A stretch of 64,000 bases of DNA, from assembly GCA_963836085.1 (NCBI GenBank), contig CAWIHT010000011.1, forward strand, positions 354,880 to 418,879, given 5' to 3'. A program made the translations under genes and the position numbers. The notes beneath the pieces were generated by a model, which saw nothing but the letters and a program-made list of their open reading frames with translations, was not told where the DNA came from and did no database searches. Within the stretch, counting starts at the first letter, position 1. Each line of letters starts with the position of its first letter. The DNA is from JAHEEL01 sp963836085 (lineage in GTDB: Bacteria; Actinomycetota; Acidimicrobiia; Spongiisociales; UBA5794). This document shows positions 18,862 to 28,567 of the stretch, piece after piece.

Positions 18862-21401
18862 ACGGAACATGGAGACTCGCCGGCGTCGGCCTCGTCCTTG
18901 CCGTCATGATGGCCGGACTCGGTCTGCGCCTGTGGTCGATCCAGGTGACCGAGACCGACCGCTACAACGCAGAAGCCGAACGCAACCTGGTTCGGGTGGT
19001 GCCCACCCCGGCGCCCCGTGGCGATATCTACGATCGCAATGGTGAGTTGCTCGCCGGAACGAAGGCTTCGCTGGCGGTGGTCGTCGATATGGCCCTTGTC
19101 GAAGACGACTTCGCAGAAGCGCTCGCGCAACGCCTCGCCGCATTCCTCGACGAACCGGCCAGCGAGATCATGGTGCGCTTCGAGAATGCCAACTCCGGAG
19201 CACAACTGATCCTGGCCAAGGATCTCACCGAGCAACAGGCGCTCACCCTTGTCGAACACCGCGAAGACTTTCCGGGCGTTGCCGTGATCCCACAACCTGT
19301 TCGTTCCTACCCGAACGAGGAACTGGCGGCTCAGGTGCTTGGGTACATCGGCAAGCCGTCTGAGGCCGACCTCGAGCGGCCGGGCGTGAAGGGCACCGAC
19401 GTTGTCGGCAAAGCCGGCGTGGAGCGGTTCTACGACGATCAACTTCGCGGAACGGAAGGTGCGATCAAGTATCAGGTGGATGCCGGCCGTTCGGTGCTGC
19501 AGCGCTTGGGTGAGCAGGAATCGGCGCCGGGCGACAACCTGATCCTCACGATCGATAGCGGCGTCCAGGCGCAGCTCCAGGAGTCGCTGAAGGCCGGACT
19601 CGAGTTGGCCCGCGAACTCGAGATGCAGGAACGCGCCGAGGCGTTGCAGATCGAGGACATACCGAACCGGCTCTTCCATGCACGCGAGGAAGCCCGCCTC
19701 GAGGCCGAGCGTGCTGCGATTGCCGCGCGTGCGGCGTCCGAGGAGACCGGCGACGACGTCGTCGTGGACGAAGACAGCCTCGCCGCAGATATCGAAGCCG
19801 CAGGCGAGATCGACGAAGGCCAGGTGCTCGGCTCGCTGTACCCAGGCCTTCCGATCGACGCAACCAAGGTATGCGTACCGGTACAACGCGTCGAGGTAGG
19901 CGTCGGCTCCCGCACCCTGCTGTCCGGGAAGATCGAGCGCACGATGCGCCTCGATGCGGTGCTCGAGAACGGCACACAGCGCGTCGCCCTCCTCGACATC
20001 GACGGCGAGCAATACGAAGTCGAGGATGGCGACACGTTCGCGACCACGCTGCGGGTGATCGCGGTCGAACAGGATGCAATCATCGTGTCACACTCGGACA
20101 AGTGGTGTCCGGTACGGTCTGTCGGTGTCGTGGAGGACCCGAACGACGGATCGATCATCGCCATGGCCTCGTATCCGTCGTTCGACCCGGGAGCGTTCGT
20201 CGACGGACTCACGCAAGAGCAGTGGGAGAGTCTCGGCACGATCAATGCCTTCAGCAATTTTGCGATCCAGGGCCAGTACGCACCCGCCTCGACGTTCAAG
20301 GTCGTGTCCTACGTGCTCGCCCTCGAAGAGGGCATCTACCCGATGGATCGACCGATCAACGATCGCACCGTCGGCGACGAGAACACTGGAACCGGACCGT
20401 CGGAGGACCCGGTCGCCGGCGAAGAGGTCCCGGAAGGTGAAGAGACCACGACGACGACCGCTGCGCAATCCGACGAGGCACTGCAGCCGTTGACCTCGGA
20501 CACCGATCTCTACAACTGCACCGGAAGCCTCCGGTTCCGATTCAACGACGGCTCATCCCAGGTCTACCGGGACTGGAAACGCAACGGCCACGGGCCGCTC
20601 AGCCTCCACGGAGCTTTGCAGGCATCGTGTGACCTCTACTTCTGGGAGATCGCCCTGCGCGTCTGGAATGAACGCTCGGACGAGACCGGCATCAACAACG
20701 AGGACCTCTGGCAGGAGTGGGCCAGAGCATTCGGGTTTGGAACCGAGACCGGCATCGACCTCCCGTTCGAGAAGCCGGGTTTGATCCCGGACCGGCAGTG
20801 GTTCCGTGAGGAGCAGCGGAAGGGCACCGGCCGGGTTCGCTCAGCCGGCCCGTGGGTCGGCGGCGACCTTATGAACGCCGTCGTGGGCCAGGGCGCCGTG
20901 CTCGTCACACCGCTGCAACTCTCCAACGGATTCGCTGCAATGGTCAACGGAGGCACGCTCTGGCAGCCGCGGGTCGTCTCCGAGTTGGTCAACCAGGAGG
21001 GTGAGGTCACCGAAGAGAACGAGAAGACCGAACTCGGCACGATCGATATCGATCCGGAGACGGCCCGTGCCTTGAGGGTCGACATGCAGCAGGTCGTCAG
21101 TGGCCCGATTGGTACGGCACGGAGTGCGTTCACGACCTTCGGACCGAACGTGCTGAGCGTCGGCGGCAAGACCGGGACCGCAGAGATCATCAAGGCAGAC
21201 GAAGACGTGCAGGAAGTCGACACGGCGTGGTTCGTTGGAATCGCACCGGTCTCATCACCGAAATATGTCGTCACGGTCGTCGTCGAGCGGGGCGGCTCCG
21301 GCGGTGGGGTCGCGGCGCCGGTCGCCCGTCAGGTGCTGCAGTACCTCGTGAACGGTGAGACCATGGTGACGCCCCTCGAACCCGGCGAGGCGACAGACTG
21401 A
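18858..21401 (+). CDS. mrdA: penicillin-binding protein 2 (class B transpeptidase) with large insert
   Basis: Cross-links peptidoglycan during elongation, working with RodA. One N-terminal membrane helix is followed by the dimerisation/pedestal domain and the transpeptidase domain. The active-site Ser lies in STFK (about residue 478), followed by SCDLYF (in the place of SxN) and KTGTAE (about 770). The ATG at 18858 overlaps the mreD stop; a GTG 9 nt earlier is possible. Unusually, about 170 residues (about 250-420) separate LTIDSGVQAQL from the PNDGSIIAMASYPSFDP strand, which are normally close. They form an Ala/Glu-rich helix and a beta-rich piece. A second acidic Thr-rich insert lies near 515-550. 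Total 847 residues, far above the usual 600-700. Confidence 0.93.
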   Translation: MNGTWRLAGVGLVLAVMMAGLGLRLWSIQVTETDRYNAEAERNLVRVVPTPAPRGDIYDRNGELLAGTKASLAVVVDMALVEDDFAEALAQRLAAFLDEPASEIMVRFENANSGAQLILAKDLTEQQALTLVEHREDFPGVAVIPQPVRSYPNEELAAQVLGYIGKPSEADLERPGVKGTDVVGKAGVERFYDDQLRGTEGAIKYQVDAGRSVLQRLGEQESAPGDNLILTIDSGVQAQLQESLKAGLELARELEMQERAEALQIEDIPNRLFHAREEARLEAERAAIAARAASEETGDDVVVDEDSLAADIEAAGEIDEGQVLGSLYPGLPIDATKVCVPVQRVEVGVGSRTLLSGKIERTMRLDAVLENGTQRVALLDIDGEQYEVEDGDTFATTLRVIAVEQDAIIVSHSDKWCPVRSVGVVEDPNDGSIIAMASYPSFDPGAFVDGLTQEQWESLGTINAFSNFAIQGQYAPASTFKVVSYVLALEEGIYPMDRPINDRTVGDENTGTGPSEDPVAGEEVPEGEETTTTTAAQSDEALQPLTSDTDLYNCTGSLRFRFNDGSSQVYRDWKRNGHGPLSLHGALQASCDLYFWEIALRVWNERSDETGINNEDLWQEWARAFGFGTETGIDLPFEKPGLIPDRQWFREEQRKGTGRVRSAGPWVGGDLMNAVVGQGAVLVTPLQLSNGFAAMVNGGTLWQPRVVSELVNQEGEVTEENEKTELGTIDIDPETARALRVDMQQVVSGPIGTARSAFTTFGPNVLSVGGKTGTAEIIKADEDVQEVDTAWFVGIAPVSSPKYVVTVVVERGGSGGGVAAPVARQVLQYLVNGETMVTPLEPGEATD

Positions 21402-22573
21402 TGGCGTATACCGGTGAGCGCACACAGATGTCCCTGCTGCGGAGGGAGCGGCAGCTTCGCCCCGATCTCGCATTGGTGATTCCGTACCTGTTGCTCACGG
21501 CCCTCGGGCTCGTGATGATCTACTCGGCATCCGCTCCCCGTCTCGAAGCCCTCGGCCTGAGCCCGTCACGTGAACTCGAACAGCAGGCGGCCTTTGTCCT
21601 CATTGGGTTTGCAGCGTTCGCCATCGTTTCGGTGATCGACCTGCGCGTGGTACGGCCGTGGGTACCTGCGGTGTATCTCGGATCGGTGGTCACGCTGATT
21701 CTCGTGGTCAGCCCGCTCGGGTCGGCGGTCAAGGGCGCCCAACGATGGATGCAGCTCGGCCCGATCCGATTCCAGCCTTCTGAGATTGCGAAGCTGGCGG
21801 TGATCCTGGGACTAGCGATGCTTCTTGCCGGCGCCGCCAAGCCGATGCACTGGGAGCGTGTGGCTCGGGCTGTGCTGATCGTGGCGATCCCGGCCGGATT
21901 GATCTTCTTGCAGCCAGATCTCGGGACGATGCTCACGTTCATGTTCATCGCGGCCGTGATGGTCTTCGTCGGCGGCGCAACCTGGCGCCAGATGGCTGCG
22001 CTCATCGTGGCTGGCATCGTCGGGACGGTCGCGGTGTTTCAGGTGGGAGCGATCAAGGCGTATCAGATCACCCGTCTGACGGCGTTCCTCGATGAGACAA
22101 GCGATGTCCTCAACACGCAGTACAACCAGTACCAGAGTCAGATCGCCATCGGCACCGGGGGGTTCTTCGGCAAAGGCCTCTTCAACGGCACACAGACGAA
22201 TCTGCGTTTCGTGCCGGAGCAGTCGAGCGACTTCATCTTCACGGCTGTCGGCGAACAGTTGGGTTTTGTGGGGAGCCTCTTCGTGCTGCTGCTCTTCGGC
22301 ATCATCATCTGGCGGGCGCTTGTTGCGGCGGCCAACGCGATCGACCGCTTCAGCCAGTTGGTCGCGACCGGTGTCGCCGCACTGATTGCTTTCCACGTGT
22401 TCGTGAACATCGGGATGACCGTCCGAGTGATGCCGGTCACGGGATTGCCGTTGCCGTTCATGTCGTCGGGGGGGACCGTCTTCGTGGCGATGAGCGTCGC
22501 CCTGGGCATGGCCCACTCGGTTTGGATGCGCCGTTCGCCCCTTGTTGGCGAGCGTACGAGCATCGACGACTGA
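21401..22573 (+). CDS. rodA: peptidoglycan glycosyltransferase RodA (SEDS family)
   Basis: A polytopic membrane enzyme polymerising lipid II glycan strands, partner of PBP2. There are about ten helices. SEDS family signatures include the segment from PIRFQPSEIAK, LQPDLGTM, and near the end LPLPFMSSGGT. Length is 390 residues. Its ATG overlaps the mrdA stop by TGATG, closing the shape operon. Confidence 0.96.
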   Translation: MAYTGERTQMSLLRRERQLRPDLALVIPYLLLTALGLVMIYSASAPRLEALGLSPSRELEQQAAFVLIGFAAFAIVSVIDLRVVRPWVPAVYLGSVVTLILVVSPLGSAVKGAQRWMQLGPIRFQPSEIAKLAVILGLAMLLAGAAKPMHWERVARAVLIVAIPAGLIFLQPDLGTMLTFMFIAAVMVFVGGATWRQMAALIVAGIVGTVAVFQVGAIKAYQITRLTAFLDETSDVLNTQYNQYQSQIAIGTGGFFGKGLFNGTQTNLRFVPEQSSDFIFTAVGEQLGFVGSLFVLLLFGIIIWRALVAAANAIDRFSQLVATGVAALIAFHVFVNIGMTVRVMPVTGLPLPFMSSGGTVFVAMSVALGMAHSVWMRRSPLVGERTSIDD

Positions 22574-22626
22574 GCGCTATCGCGCCCCCTGGCCGAACGG
22601 TGTCGGGTCGTCTACAGTCATCGCTC

Positions 22627-23214
22627 ATGCACCGACGCTTCGAACAGGGCTGGATCGAGGTCATCTCAGGCCCGATGTTCTCCGGCAAGAGTGAAGAACT
22701 GATCCGCAGGGTCACCCGATACGGAATCGCGCGTATCCCCGTTCAGACCTTCAAACCAGAGATCGACACGCGCTACTCAACGGGCGAGGTCGTCTCTCAC
22801 TCGAACCTCTCGACTGAGGCGATCCCGGTCGCCGATTCGAGCGAACTCCTGCACGCCGTGGAGGATCGAACGGTCGTCATCGGCATCGACGAGGCCCAGT
22901 TCTTCGACCAGGGACTGGTTGATGTCGCGATGCAACTCGCAGGCGCCGGCAAGCAGCTGATCATTGCTGGACTCGACCTCGACTACCTCGGCCGACCGTT
23001 CGAGCCGATTCCTACGCTGATGCTCCGTGCGGAGTACGTGACGAAAGCGCTCGCCGTCTGCCATCGGTGCGGTGGTCCCGGCCTGTTCACACAGCGCGTG
23101 GTGCAGTCGGACGAACTCGTGGTGCTCGGTGCCCAGGATTCCTACGAGGCCCGGTGTCGGCGCTGTTTCAACCCGGAAGAGGCCCACCAGGAGACCCTGC
23201 TCTCCGACGACTAG
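22627..23214 (+). CDS. tdk: thymidine kinase, type II
   Basis: Phosphorylates thymidine for salvage. P-loop GPMFSGKSEEL is at about residue 15, Walker B-like IDEAQFF at about 85, and two Cys pairs (CHRC, CRRC) form the zinc lasso site. The ATG at 22627 fits the family N-terminus; the frame is open 35 codons upstream. Length is 195 residues. It follows rodA by 53 nt. Confidence 0.94.
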   Translation: MHRRFEQGWIEVISGPMFSGKSEELIRRVTRYGIARIPVQTFKPEIDTRYSTGEVVSHSNLSTEAIPVADSSELLHAVEDRTVVIGIDEAQFFDQGLVDVAMQLAGAGKQLIIAGLDLDYLGRPFEPIPTLMLRAEYVTKALAVCHRCGGPGLFTQRVVQSDELVVLGAQDSYEARCRRCFNPEEAHQETLLSDD

Positions 23215-23502
23215 GGCGGCGGTCCGGCCGGTCTTGCTGGCGGCTCGTAGTTGAGAGCTCGTAGCTCATCTCCCAATCCCTCGGATACGGGCAGGTCCTT
23301 GCTACGATGCGGAACGGTTCGACCGCATACCGCGGTCACCATTTCCGACCTGGGACGAACCGAGTGGCCCCCGCGCGTATGTTCAGCGTCTACCGGCATC
23401 AACTGACGAGCGACCTTCGAGTCTCCGTCGTGCCTGACCTCACGCTGAATCGTTGCGTACAACGGCCTTCGTACCGCCCAGTCACCTCGAAGGAGTCCAC
23501 CG

Positions 23503-25047
23503 ATGGGATTGTTCCGGAAGAAGTCCGCGCGCATTCTGCGCCACGGTTCAGCAACGGAGGAGCGCACCGTTCGCACGGTCGACGGCGAGTCCGTCACCGT
23601 ACGGCGGTTCTCGACCGCTGACACCAAGACGGCAAGCACGTCGACCAGGCAGAAGTCGAAGCAGAAGCCGCGACAGCAGCAGAAGCAGAAGCCGAAACAG
23701 CGCAACGACAAGCGCCGTCGCCGCAGGCCCTCTCACGTCGACGTGGTCGCACCGCCGGAGACTGCCCGCAAGCAGATGCTCGTGCGGTCGATGCCTCATC
23801 AGACACAGATCGTCGTTCTCGAAGGCCCGGTGCTCGTCGAGCATTACGTGGCGCGGTCCGACAAGCGATCCCTGGTCGGCAACGTCTACCTCGGCAAGGT
23901 CAGGAACGTCCTGCCAGGCATGGAGGCTGCCTTCATCGACTTCGGCGCAGGTAAGAACGGTGTTTTGTACGCCGGAGATGTGAACTACGCGTCGTACGAC
24001 ATGAACGGCAAGCCGAAGCGCATCGAATCCGCGCTCTCGGCAGGTGACCCGGTGCTCGTCCAGGTCGTCAAGGACGCCATGGGACACAAGGGTGCCCGCC
24101 TCACCAACCAGATCAGCCTCGCCGGCCGGTACCTCGTCCTCGCTCCGGATCCGCAGGTCCGCGGTATCTCTCGCCGTCTGTCGGACGACGAGCGACGCCG
24201 TCTACGCGAACTGGTTGCCGAACTCCGCCCCGAGGGGATGGGGGTCATCGTGCGAACCGCCGCCGAAGGCGCCTCGCGTGAAGACATCAAGTCGGACATC
24301 GACCGTCTCACCGGGATTTGGGAAGACATCGACCGCGACGCGAAATCCGCGTCGGCACCCGCCCTCATCTACCAGGAGCCGCCGCTGGTGATTCGCGTCA
24401 TCCGCGAGCATTTCACCCGCGACTTCAAGCGGCTTCTCGTCGACACTCGCTCAACATACGACCAGATCCTGTCGTATCTCGGCGGTACCGAATCTGATCT
24501 CATCGAGAAGGTTCAGATCTACGGCGACGAACTCCCGCTGTTTGAGCGGTTCCACGTCGAGGACCAGCTCCGCAAGGCGCTCGACCGCAAGGTGTGGCTC
24601 CCTTCTGGCGGCCATATCGTGATCGACCGCACCGAGGCGCTCACCGTCATCGACGTGAACACTGGGCGCTACGTCGGCCACTCGAACCTCGAAGACACCG
24701 TTCTGCAGAACAATCTTGAATCGGCGGAGGAGATTGCCAGGCAGCTCCGGCTGCGGGACATCGGCGGCATTATTGTGATCGACTTCATCGACATGGAGAT
24801 CGAGAAGAACCAGGATGCCGTGTTGCTGCGCCTTCGCGAGCACCTCGCGAAGGACAAGATGAGGACGCAGGTGTTCGACGTGTCGAATCTCGGTCTCGTC
24901 GAGATGACGCGCAAGAACGTGTCTGCAGGGCTGCTCGAGTCGTTCTCGGAGCTGTGCCCCCAGTGCAACGGGCGCGGAGTGCTCCTTCACGAGGAAGCAG
25001 CGGCGACCGGGGTCCCTATCGGGATCGACGCTGAGGACGCCGACTGA
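23503..25047 (+). CDS. rng: ribonuclease E/G family endoribonuclease
   Basis: Single-strand RNA endonuclease for rRNA maturation and mRNA decay. A basic low-complexity N-terminal arm (about 1-85, Lys/Gln/Arg rich) precedes the S1 domain (about 120-165, SLVGNVYLGKV). The catalytic core has metal Asps in VIDVNTGRY (Asp384) and VIDFIDM (427-431), and the zinc-link CPQC is at about 485. Length is 514 residues, so it lacks the long C-terminal scaffold of enterobacterial RNase E; whether it is called rne or rng is a naming choice. The 288-nt leader before it (23215-23502) has no gene that I can support. Confidence 0.93.
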   Translation: MGLFRKKSARILRHGSATEERTVRTVDGESVTVRRFSTADTKTASTSTRQKSKQKPRQQQKQKPKQRNDKRRRRRPSHVDVVAPPETARKQMLVRSMPHQTQIVVLEGPVLVEHYVARSDKRSLVGNVYLGKVRNVLPGMEAAFIDFGAGKNGVLYAGDVNYASYDMNGKPKRIESALSAGDPVLVQVVKDAMGHKGARLTNQISLAGRYLVLAPDPQVRGISRRLSDDERRRLRELVAELRPEGMGVIVRTAAEGASREDIKSDIDRLTGIWEDIDRDAKSASAPALIYQEPPLVIRVIREHFTRDFKRLLVDTRSTYDQILSYLGGTESDLIEKVQIYGDELPLFERFHVEDQLRKALDRKVWLPSGGHIVIDRTEALTVIDVNTGRYVGHSNLEDTVLQNNLESAEEIARQLRLRDIGGIIVIDFIDMEIEKNQDAVLLRLREHLAKDKMRTQVFDVSNLGLVEMTRKNVSAGLLESFSELCPQCNGRGVLLHEEAAATGVPIGIDAEDAD

Positions 25048-25075
25048 ACCAGGTCGCCATAGACCGGGATTCCGC

Positions 25076-25107
25076 TATGATTCACAGGCGCTTCGCACGC
25101 GAAGCGT
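25076..25107 (+). promoter_or_regulatory. possible promoter and leader hairpin of rplU
   Basis: A TATGAT element (25076-25081) could be a -10. It is followed by the hairpin CGCTTCG-CACG-CGAAGCG (25089-25106), about 50 nt before the rplU start. A convincing -35 is not seen. The hairpin position recalls L21 leader RNAs of other bacteria, but identity is not established. Confidence 0.4.
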
Positions 25108-25156
25108 CTGACCGCGCCGAGAGATTCGGCCCGACCACCATCATCATTGAAGGATC

Positions 25157-25636
25157 ATGTACGCCATCATTCGCGCCGGCGGCAAGCAGGCCAAAATTCA
25201 AGAGGGTGACGTCCTCGACGTCGAGCGGGTCAAGAGCGAAGGCGAAGTCACGTTCACGCCGCTCCTCATCGTCCAGGATGACGGATCCGTCATCTCCGAC
25301 CGGGACGCACTCGACAAGTTGACGGTCACGACCGAGGTCGTAGGCGATTCCACGGGACCGAAAATCGATATCTTCAAGTACAAGTCGAAGACCGGGTATC
25401 GGCGTCGTGCCGGACACCGTCAGAAGTACACCCAACTCCTGGTGAAGTCGATCGAACTCCCAGGAGCGAAGAAGAAGGCGAAGAAGAAGGACGCCAAGAG
25501 CGACGACTCGGCGAAGGCCGACAAGGCGCCCAAGGCTGAGAAGGCGCCCAAGGCTGAGAAGGCGCCCAAGGCTGAGAAGGCGCCCAAGGCTGAGAAGGCC
25601 GAGAAGGCTTCCACGACCGACGAGAAGGAGGGCTGA
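25157..25636 (+). CDS. rplU: 50S ribosomal protein L21 with Lys-rich repeat tail
   Basis: Large-subunit ribosomal protein binding 23S rRNA. Residues 1-103 match L21, ending in the RRRAGHRQKYTQLLVKSI region. An extra tail of about 55 residues consists of Lys/Ala/Pro/Glu, including a perfect hexapeptide repeat KAPKAE encoded by an 18-bp tandem repeat. The usual length is about 103; here it is 159. RpmA follows after 1 nt. Confidence 0.95.
   Translation: MYAIIRAGGKQAKIQEGDVLDVERVKSEGEVTFTPLLIVQDDGSVISDRDALDKLTVTTEVVGDSTGPKIDIFKYKSKTGYRRRAGHRQKYTQLLVKSIELPGAKKKAKKKDAKSDDSAKADKAPKAEKAPKAEKAPKAEKAPKAEKAEKASTTDEKEG
25523..25594 (+). repeat. 18-bp tandem repeat x4 in rplU tail
   Basis: Four identical copies of the 18-bp unit aaggcgcccaaggctgag run head to tail, each encoding KAPKAE in frame. 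A partial, altered copy follows. Identity at the DNA level points to recent slippage expansion. Confidence 0.95.
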
Positions 25637-25637
25637 G

Positions 25638-25886
25638 ATGTCCAAAACAAAGGCAAGCGGCTCATCCAAGAACGGTCGCGATTCTGCAGCACAGCGGCTC
25701 GGACCCAAAGTGTTTGACGGCCAGGTCGTCAACGCAGGTGCGATCATCGTCCGCCAGCGCGGTACGCGCATCCACCCCGGCGACAACGTCGGCCGTGGCG
25801 GCGACGACACCCTGTACGCACTGATCGAGGGCAAGGTTCAGTACGGCACGAAGCGTGGCCGCCGCAACGTCTCGGTGTTCGCCTAG
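25638..25886 (+). CDS. rpmA: 50S ribosomal protein L27
   Basis: A basic 82-residue ribosomal protein near the peptidyl-transferase centre. Canonical N-terminal stretch with GSSKNGRDSAAQRLG and the later IIVRQRGTRIHPG. It starts directly after rplU, as in most bacteria. Confidence 0.97.
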   Translation: MSKTKASGSSKNGRDSAAQRLGPKVFDGQVVNAGAIIVRQRGTRIHPGDNVGRGGDDTLYALIEGKVQYGTKRGRRNVSVFA

Positions 25887-25918
25887 GTACCGTCCGTCGC
25901 ATCTCGCAATCACTCTCT

Positions 25919-25945
25919 GATGCGCTGGCCTCGTGCCAGCGCATC
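25919..25945 (+). terminator. hairpin after rpmA
   Basis: A perfect 10-bp inverted repeat (GATGCGCTGG / CCAGCGCATC, 7-nt loop) in the gap between rpmA and obgE. A T tract is absent. It is likely a terminator or an mRNA-stabilising end for rplU-rpmA. Confidence 0.5.
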
Positions 25946-26007
25946 GGCGTTTCCGGACCGGTACGAAGGAGCATCAATGGCTCCTGACTTCGCACTACGG
26001 TTCCCCC

Positions 26008-27294
26008 ATGGCTTCCTTCGTTGATTCTGTACGTCTGTTCGCACGCGGTGGCGCGGGCGGAGCGGGTGTGACGGCTTTCCAGAAGCGGAAGGGGAAGCCG
26101 CGCGGTCGACCAAACGGCGGTCGCGGCGGTCGCGGCGGGAGCGTCGAACTCGTGGCGGACGCGTCCGTCGGTTCGTTGTTGCGCTACGACCGCAAGCCCC
26201 ATTGGAAAGCGGGCGACGGCGAACACGGCGGGGGAGAGCTGCGTCATGGGAAGAATGGGGAGAGCCTCGAACTGGCCGTGCCGCTTGGGACGCGTGTACA
26301 CGACGAGGACGGCGTGCTCATTGCCGACCTGGTCGAACCCGGCCAGCGGCTGGTTGTTGCCGAGGGCGGGCGCGGCGGGAGGGGGAACGCCTCCTTCGTC
26401 ACGCCGGATCGACGAGCGCCTTCCTTCTCCGAGCAGGGCGAGTACGGCGAGGACACGACCCTGCACCTCGAACTTCAACTCGTCGCAGATGCGGCGCTGA
26501 TCGGCTATCCGAATGCCGGCAAGAGCACTCTCATCTCAGGTGTTTCGGCGGCATCGCCGAAGATCGCCGACTACCCCTTCACGACCTTGGTCCCTCACCT
26601 CGGCGTGGTTTCGCTCGGCGATCGCGAGTTCGTGCTCGCGGACATTCCCGGTCTGATCGAAGGCGCTGCAGACGGCAAGGGCCTTGGGCACGAGTTCCTC
26701 CGTCACACCGAGCGTGCGCGCGTGCTCGTGGTGCTGCTCGACCCATCGGTCCTCCAGGTTGATACCCCCGAGCGCCAGTACTACGTGCTGATGAACGAAC
26801 TCAAGCTGCATTCGCCGGAACTCGCCGCGCGTCCGAGCGTTGTGGTCCTGAGCAAGGCTGATCTGCCGGACGACTACCCGACGACCTGGGCTGAGGATCT
26901 CGGCATCGATCTCGTCGAGGTCTCCGGTGTCACCGGGGCCGGCGTGACTGATCTGCTGCACCGGATCGCCGACTTGGCCGAAATGGCGCAGCGCACGGCT
27001 CCGGAGCGCGAGGGCTTCATGCTGCACCGGCCGCTTGGCCAGACCTTCGCGATCAATCGAGTCGACGAAGAATGGGTGGTATCCGGGCGCGTTGCTGCGC
27101 GTGCCGTGAACCTCGACGATCTCACGAACCCCGAGGCCGCAGATCTCGTTTCGAAGCGTCTGGTAGCGACCGGCATCGACGGCGCCCTGCGGGAGGCGGG
27201 TGCCGAACCAGGCGACGATGTCCGAATCGGCGACCTCGTGTTCACCTACGACCCGGATGCGGCCGGGGGCGAAGTCGAAGAGGAGTATCGATGA
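26008..27294 (+). CDS. obgE: GTPase Obg/CgtA
   Basis: Ribosome-associated GTPase in 50S assembly and the stress response. The Gly-rich Obg fold (about 1-155, many GRGG motifs) precedes the G domain. G1 GYPNAGKST is at 166, followed by DIPGLIEGA (G3) and SKADL (G4). A C-terminal OCT domain follows (about 345-428). The ATG at 26008 matches the family N-terminus MASFVD. Stop overlaps proB start (ATGA). Confidence 0.96.
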   Translation: MASFVDSVRLFARGGAGGAGVTAFQKRKGKPRGRPNGGRGGRGGSVELVADASVGSLLRYDRKPHWKAGDGEHGGGELRHGKNGESLELAVPLGTRVHDEDGVLIADLVEPGQRLVVAEGGRGGRGNASFVTPDRRAPSFSEQGEYGEDTTLHLELQLVADAALIGYPNAGKSTLISGVSAASPKIADYPFTTLVPHLGVVSLGDREFVLADIPGLIEGAADGKGLGHEFLRHTERARVLVVLLDPSVLQVDTPERQYYVLMNELKLHSPELAARPSVVVLSKADLPDDYPTTWAEDLGIDLVEVSGVTGAGVTDLLHRIADLAEMAQRTAPEREGFMLHRPLGQTFAINRVDEEWVVSGRVAARAVNLDDLTNPEAADLVSKRLVATGIDGALREAGAEPGDDVRIGDLVFTYDPDAAGGEVEEEYR

Positions 27295-28391
27295 GGCGGC
27301 CAATCGAGCCGGGTCGTGCCGTCGTCGTCAAGATCGGCTCCTCCAGCCTGACCACCGAGGGCGGCTTGATCGACGCTGACGCCATCGATCGAGTCGTCGC
27401 ACAGATTGCCGGACTCCGCGAGAACGGCCACCCTGCCGTTCTCGTGAGTTCCGGGGCCGTTGCGGCCGGTCTCCCAGCTCTCGGTGTCACCGAACGTCCG
27501 ACAGACGTTCCGGGCCTCCAAGCGGCCGCCGCCGTCGGCCAGAGCAAGCTGATCGAGCGCTATGCAAGAGCGTTTGCCACCCACGATCTCGTTGTGGGCC
27601 AGGTCCTCCTGACGCGCGATGTACTGGCCAGCCGCGAGCCCCACCTTCACGCGCGCGCAGCTCTCGACCGACTCCTCGGTCTTGGCGTCGTGCCCATCGT
27701 CAATGAGAACGACACGGTGGTGGTCGACGAGTTGCGGTTCGGCGACAACGACCGGCTTGCTGCGATCGTATCCCACCTGGTCGGTGCCGGCCTGCTGGTG
27801 ATCCTGACAGATACACCCGGACTCTACGCACACGATCCCAGGCTGGTGGCGGAGCCGGAACTACTCAGCGCCGTGCGGCATACGGACGAAGTTCTCGACG
27901 AACTGCGGAGCGGAGGCGACGCAGGGGCATTCGGGTCCGGGGGAGTCGCCACCAAAGTCGCAGCGGCCCGTATGGCGGCCTATTCGGGCATCCCCACGGT
28001 CGTAACGGCAGCGGGCAATCCCCAGGCGGTTCGACTGGCCGTCGAAGGTGACGATCTTGGAACGTGGGTGGCTCCTCGCGAAGCCAGCCTGCCGGCCCGC
28101 AAACTCTGGATTGCTTTCAGCCTGCCGTCGGCGGGCGTGCTCACGGTCGATCAAGGAGCAGCAGCCGCGATCGTTGGGAACGGTCGTTCTCTGCTCGCCG
28201 CCGGTGTGATCGCCGTTCAGGGGCGCTTCGCCAGGGGTGATGCAGTGAAGGTCCATGACGACGCGGGACGGCTCATCGCCAAAGGCCTCGCCGGACTCGC
28301 TGCAACGACGCTCCGTGACGTGCTCGGCCAGCACACCTCGATCGCCGGGGGAGCCGCCATCCACCGGGACGACCTGATCGTGCTCACCTGA
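27291..28391 (+). CDS. proB: glutamate 5-kinase
   Basis: First step of proline synthesis, phosphorylating glutamate. The amino-acid kinase domain has VVKIGSSSLT near the N-terminus, the SSGAVAAG motif and NENDTV. A PUA domain occupies about 280-366. Length is 366 residues. The start ATG 27291 overlaps the obgE stop. Its partner proA is not next door; a proA-like gene lies at the far end of the window. Confidence 0.96.
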   Translation: MRRPIEPGRAVVVKIGSSSLTTEGGLIDADAIDRVVAQIAGLRENGHPAVLVSSGAVAAGLPALGVTERPTDVPGLQAAAAVGQSKLIERYARAFATHDLVVGQVLLTRDVLASREPHLHARAALDRLLGLGVVPIVNENDTVVVDELRFGDNDRLAAIVSHLVGAGLLVILTDTPGLYAHDPRLVAEPELLSAVRHTDEVLDELRSGGDAGAFGSGGVATKVAAARMAAYSGIPTVVTAAGNPQAVRLAVEGDDLGTWVAPREASLPARKLWIAFSLPSAGVLTVDQGAAAAIVGNGRSLLAAGVIAVQGRFARGDAVKVHDDAGRLIAKGLAGLAATTLRDVLGQHTSIAGGAAIHRDDLIVLT

Positions 28392-28567
28392 ACCGACGCC
28401 CGGCCGTCGCCGACCTTTGGGGAGCCCTGGGGATGGCTCCATGCCGATCGCCGTCGGATTCCGGAGTATGGGTCGAACGACCCCTTCGGTTCAATCTTTG
28501 GTCGCTCAAGGCCGATGATGGAAGGACGGGACAACAGGCCCGAAGTAGCGACCGCAGAGGGTGGGCC

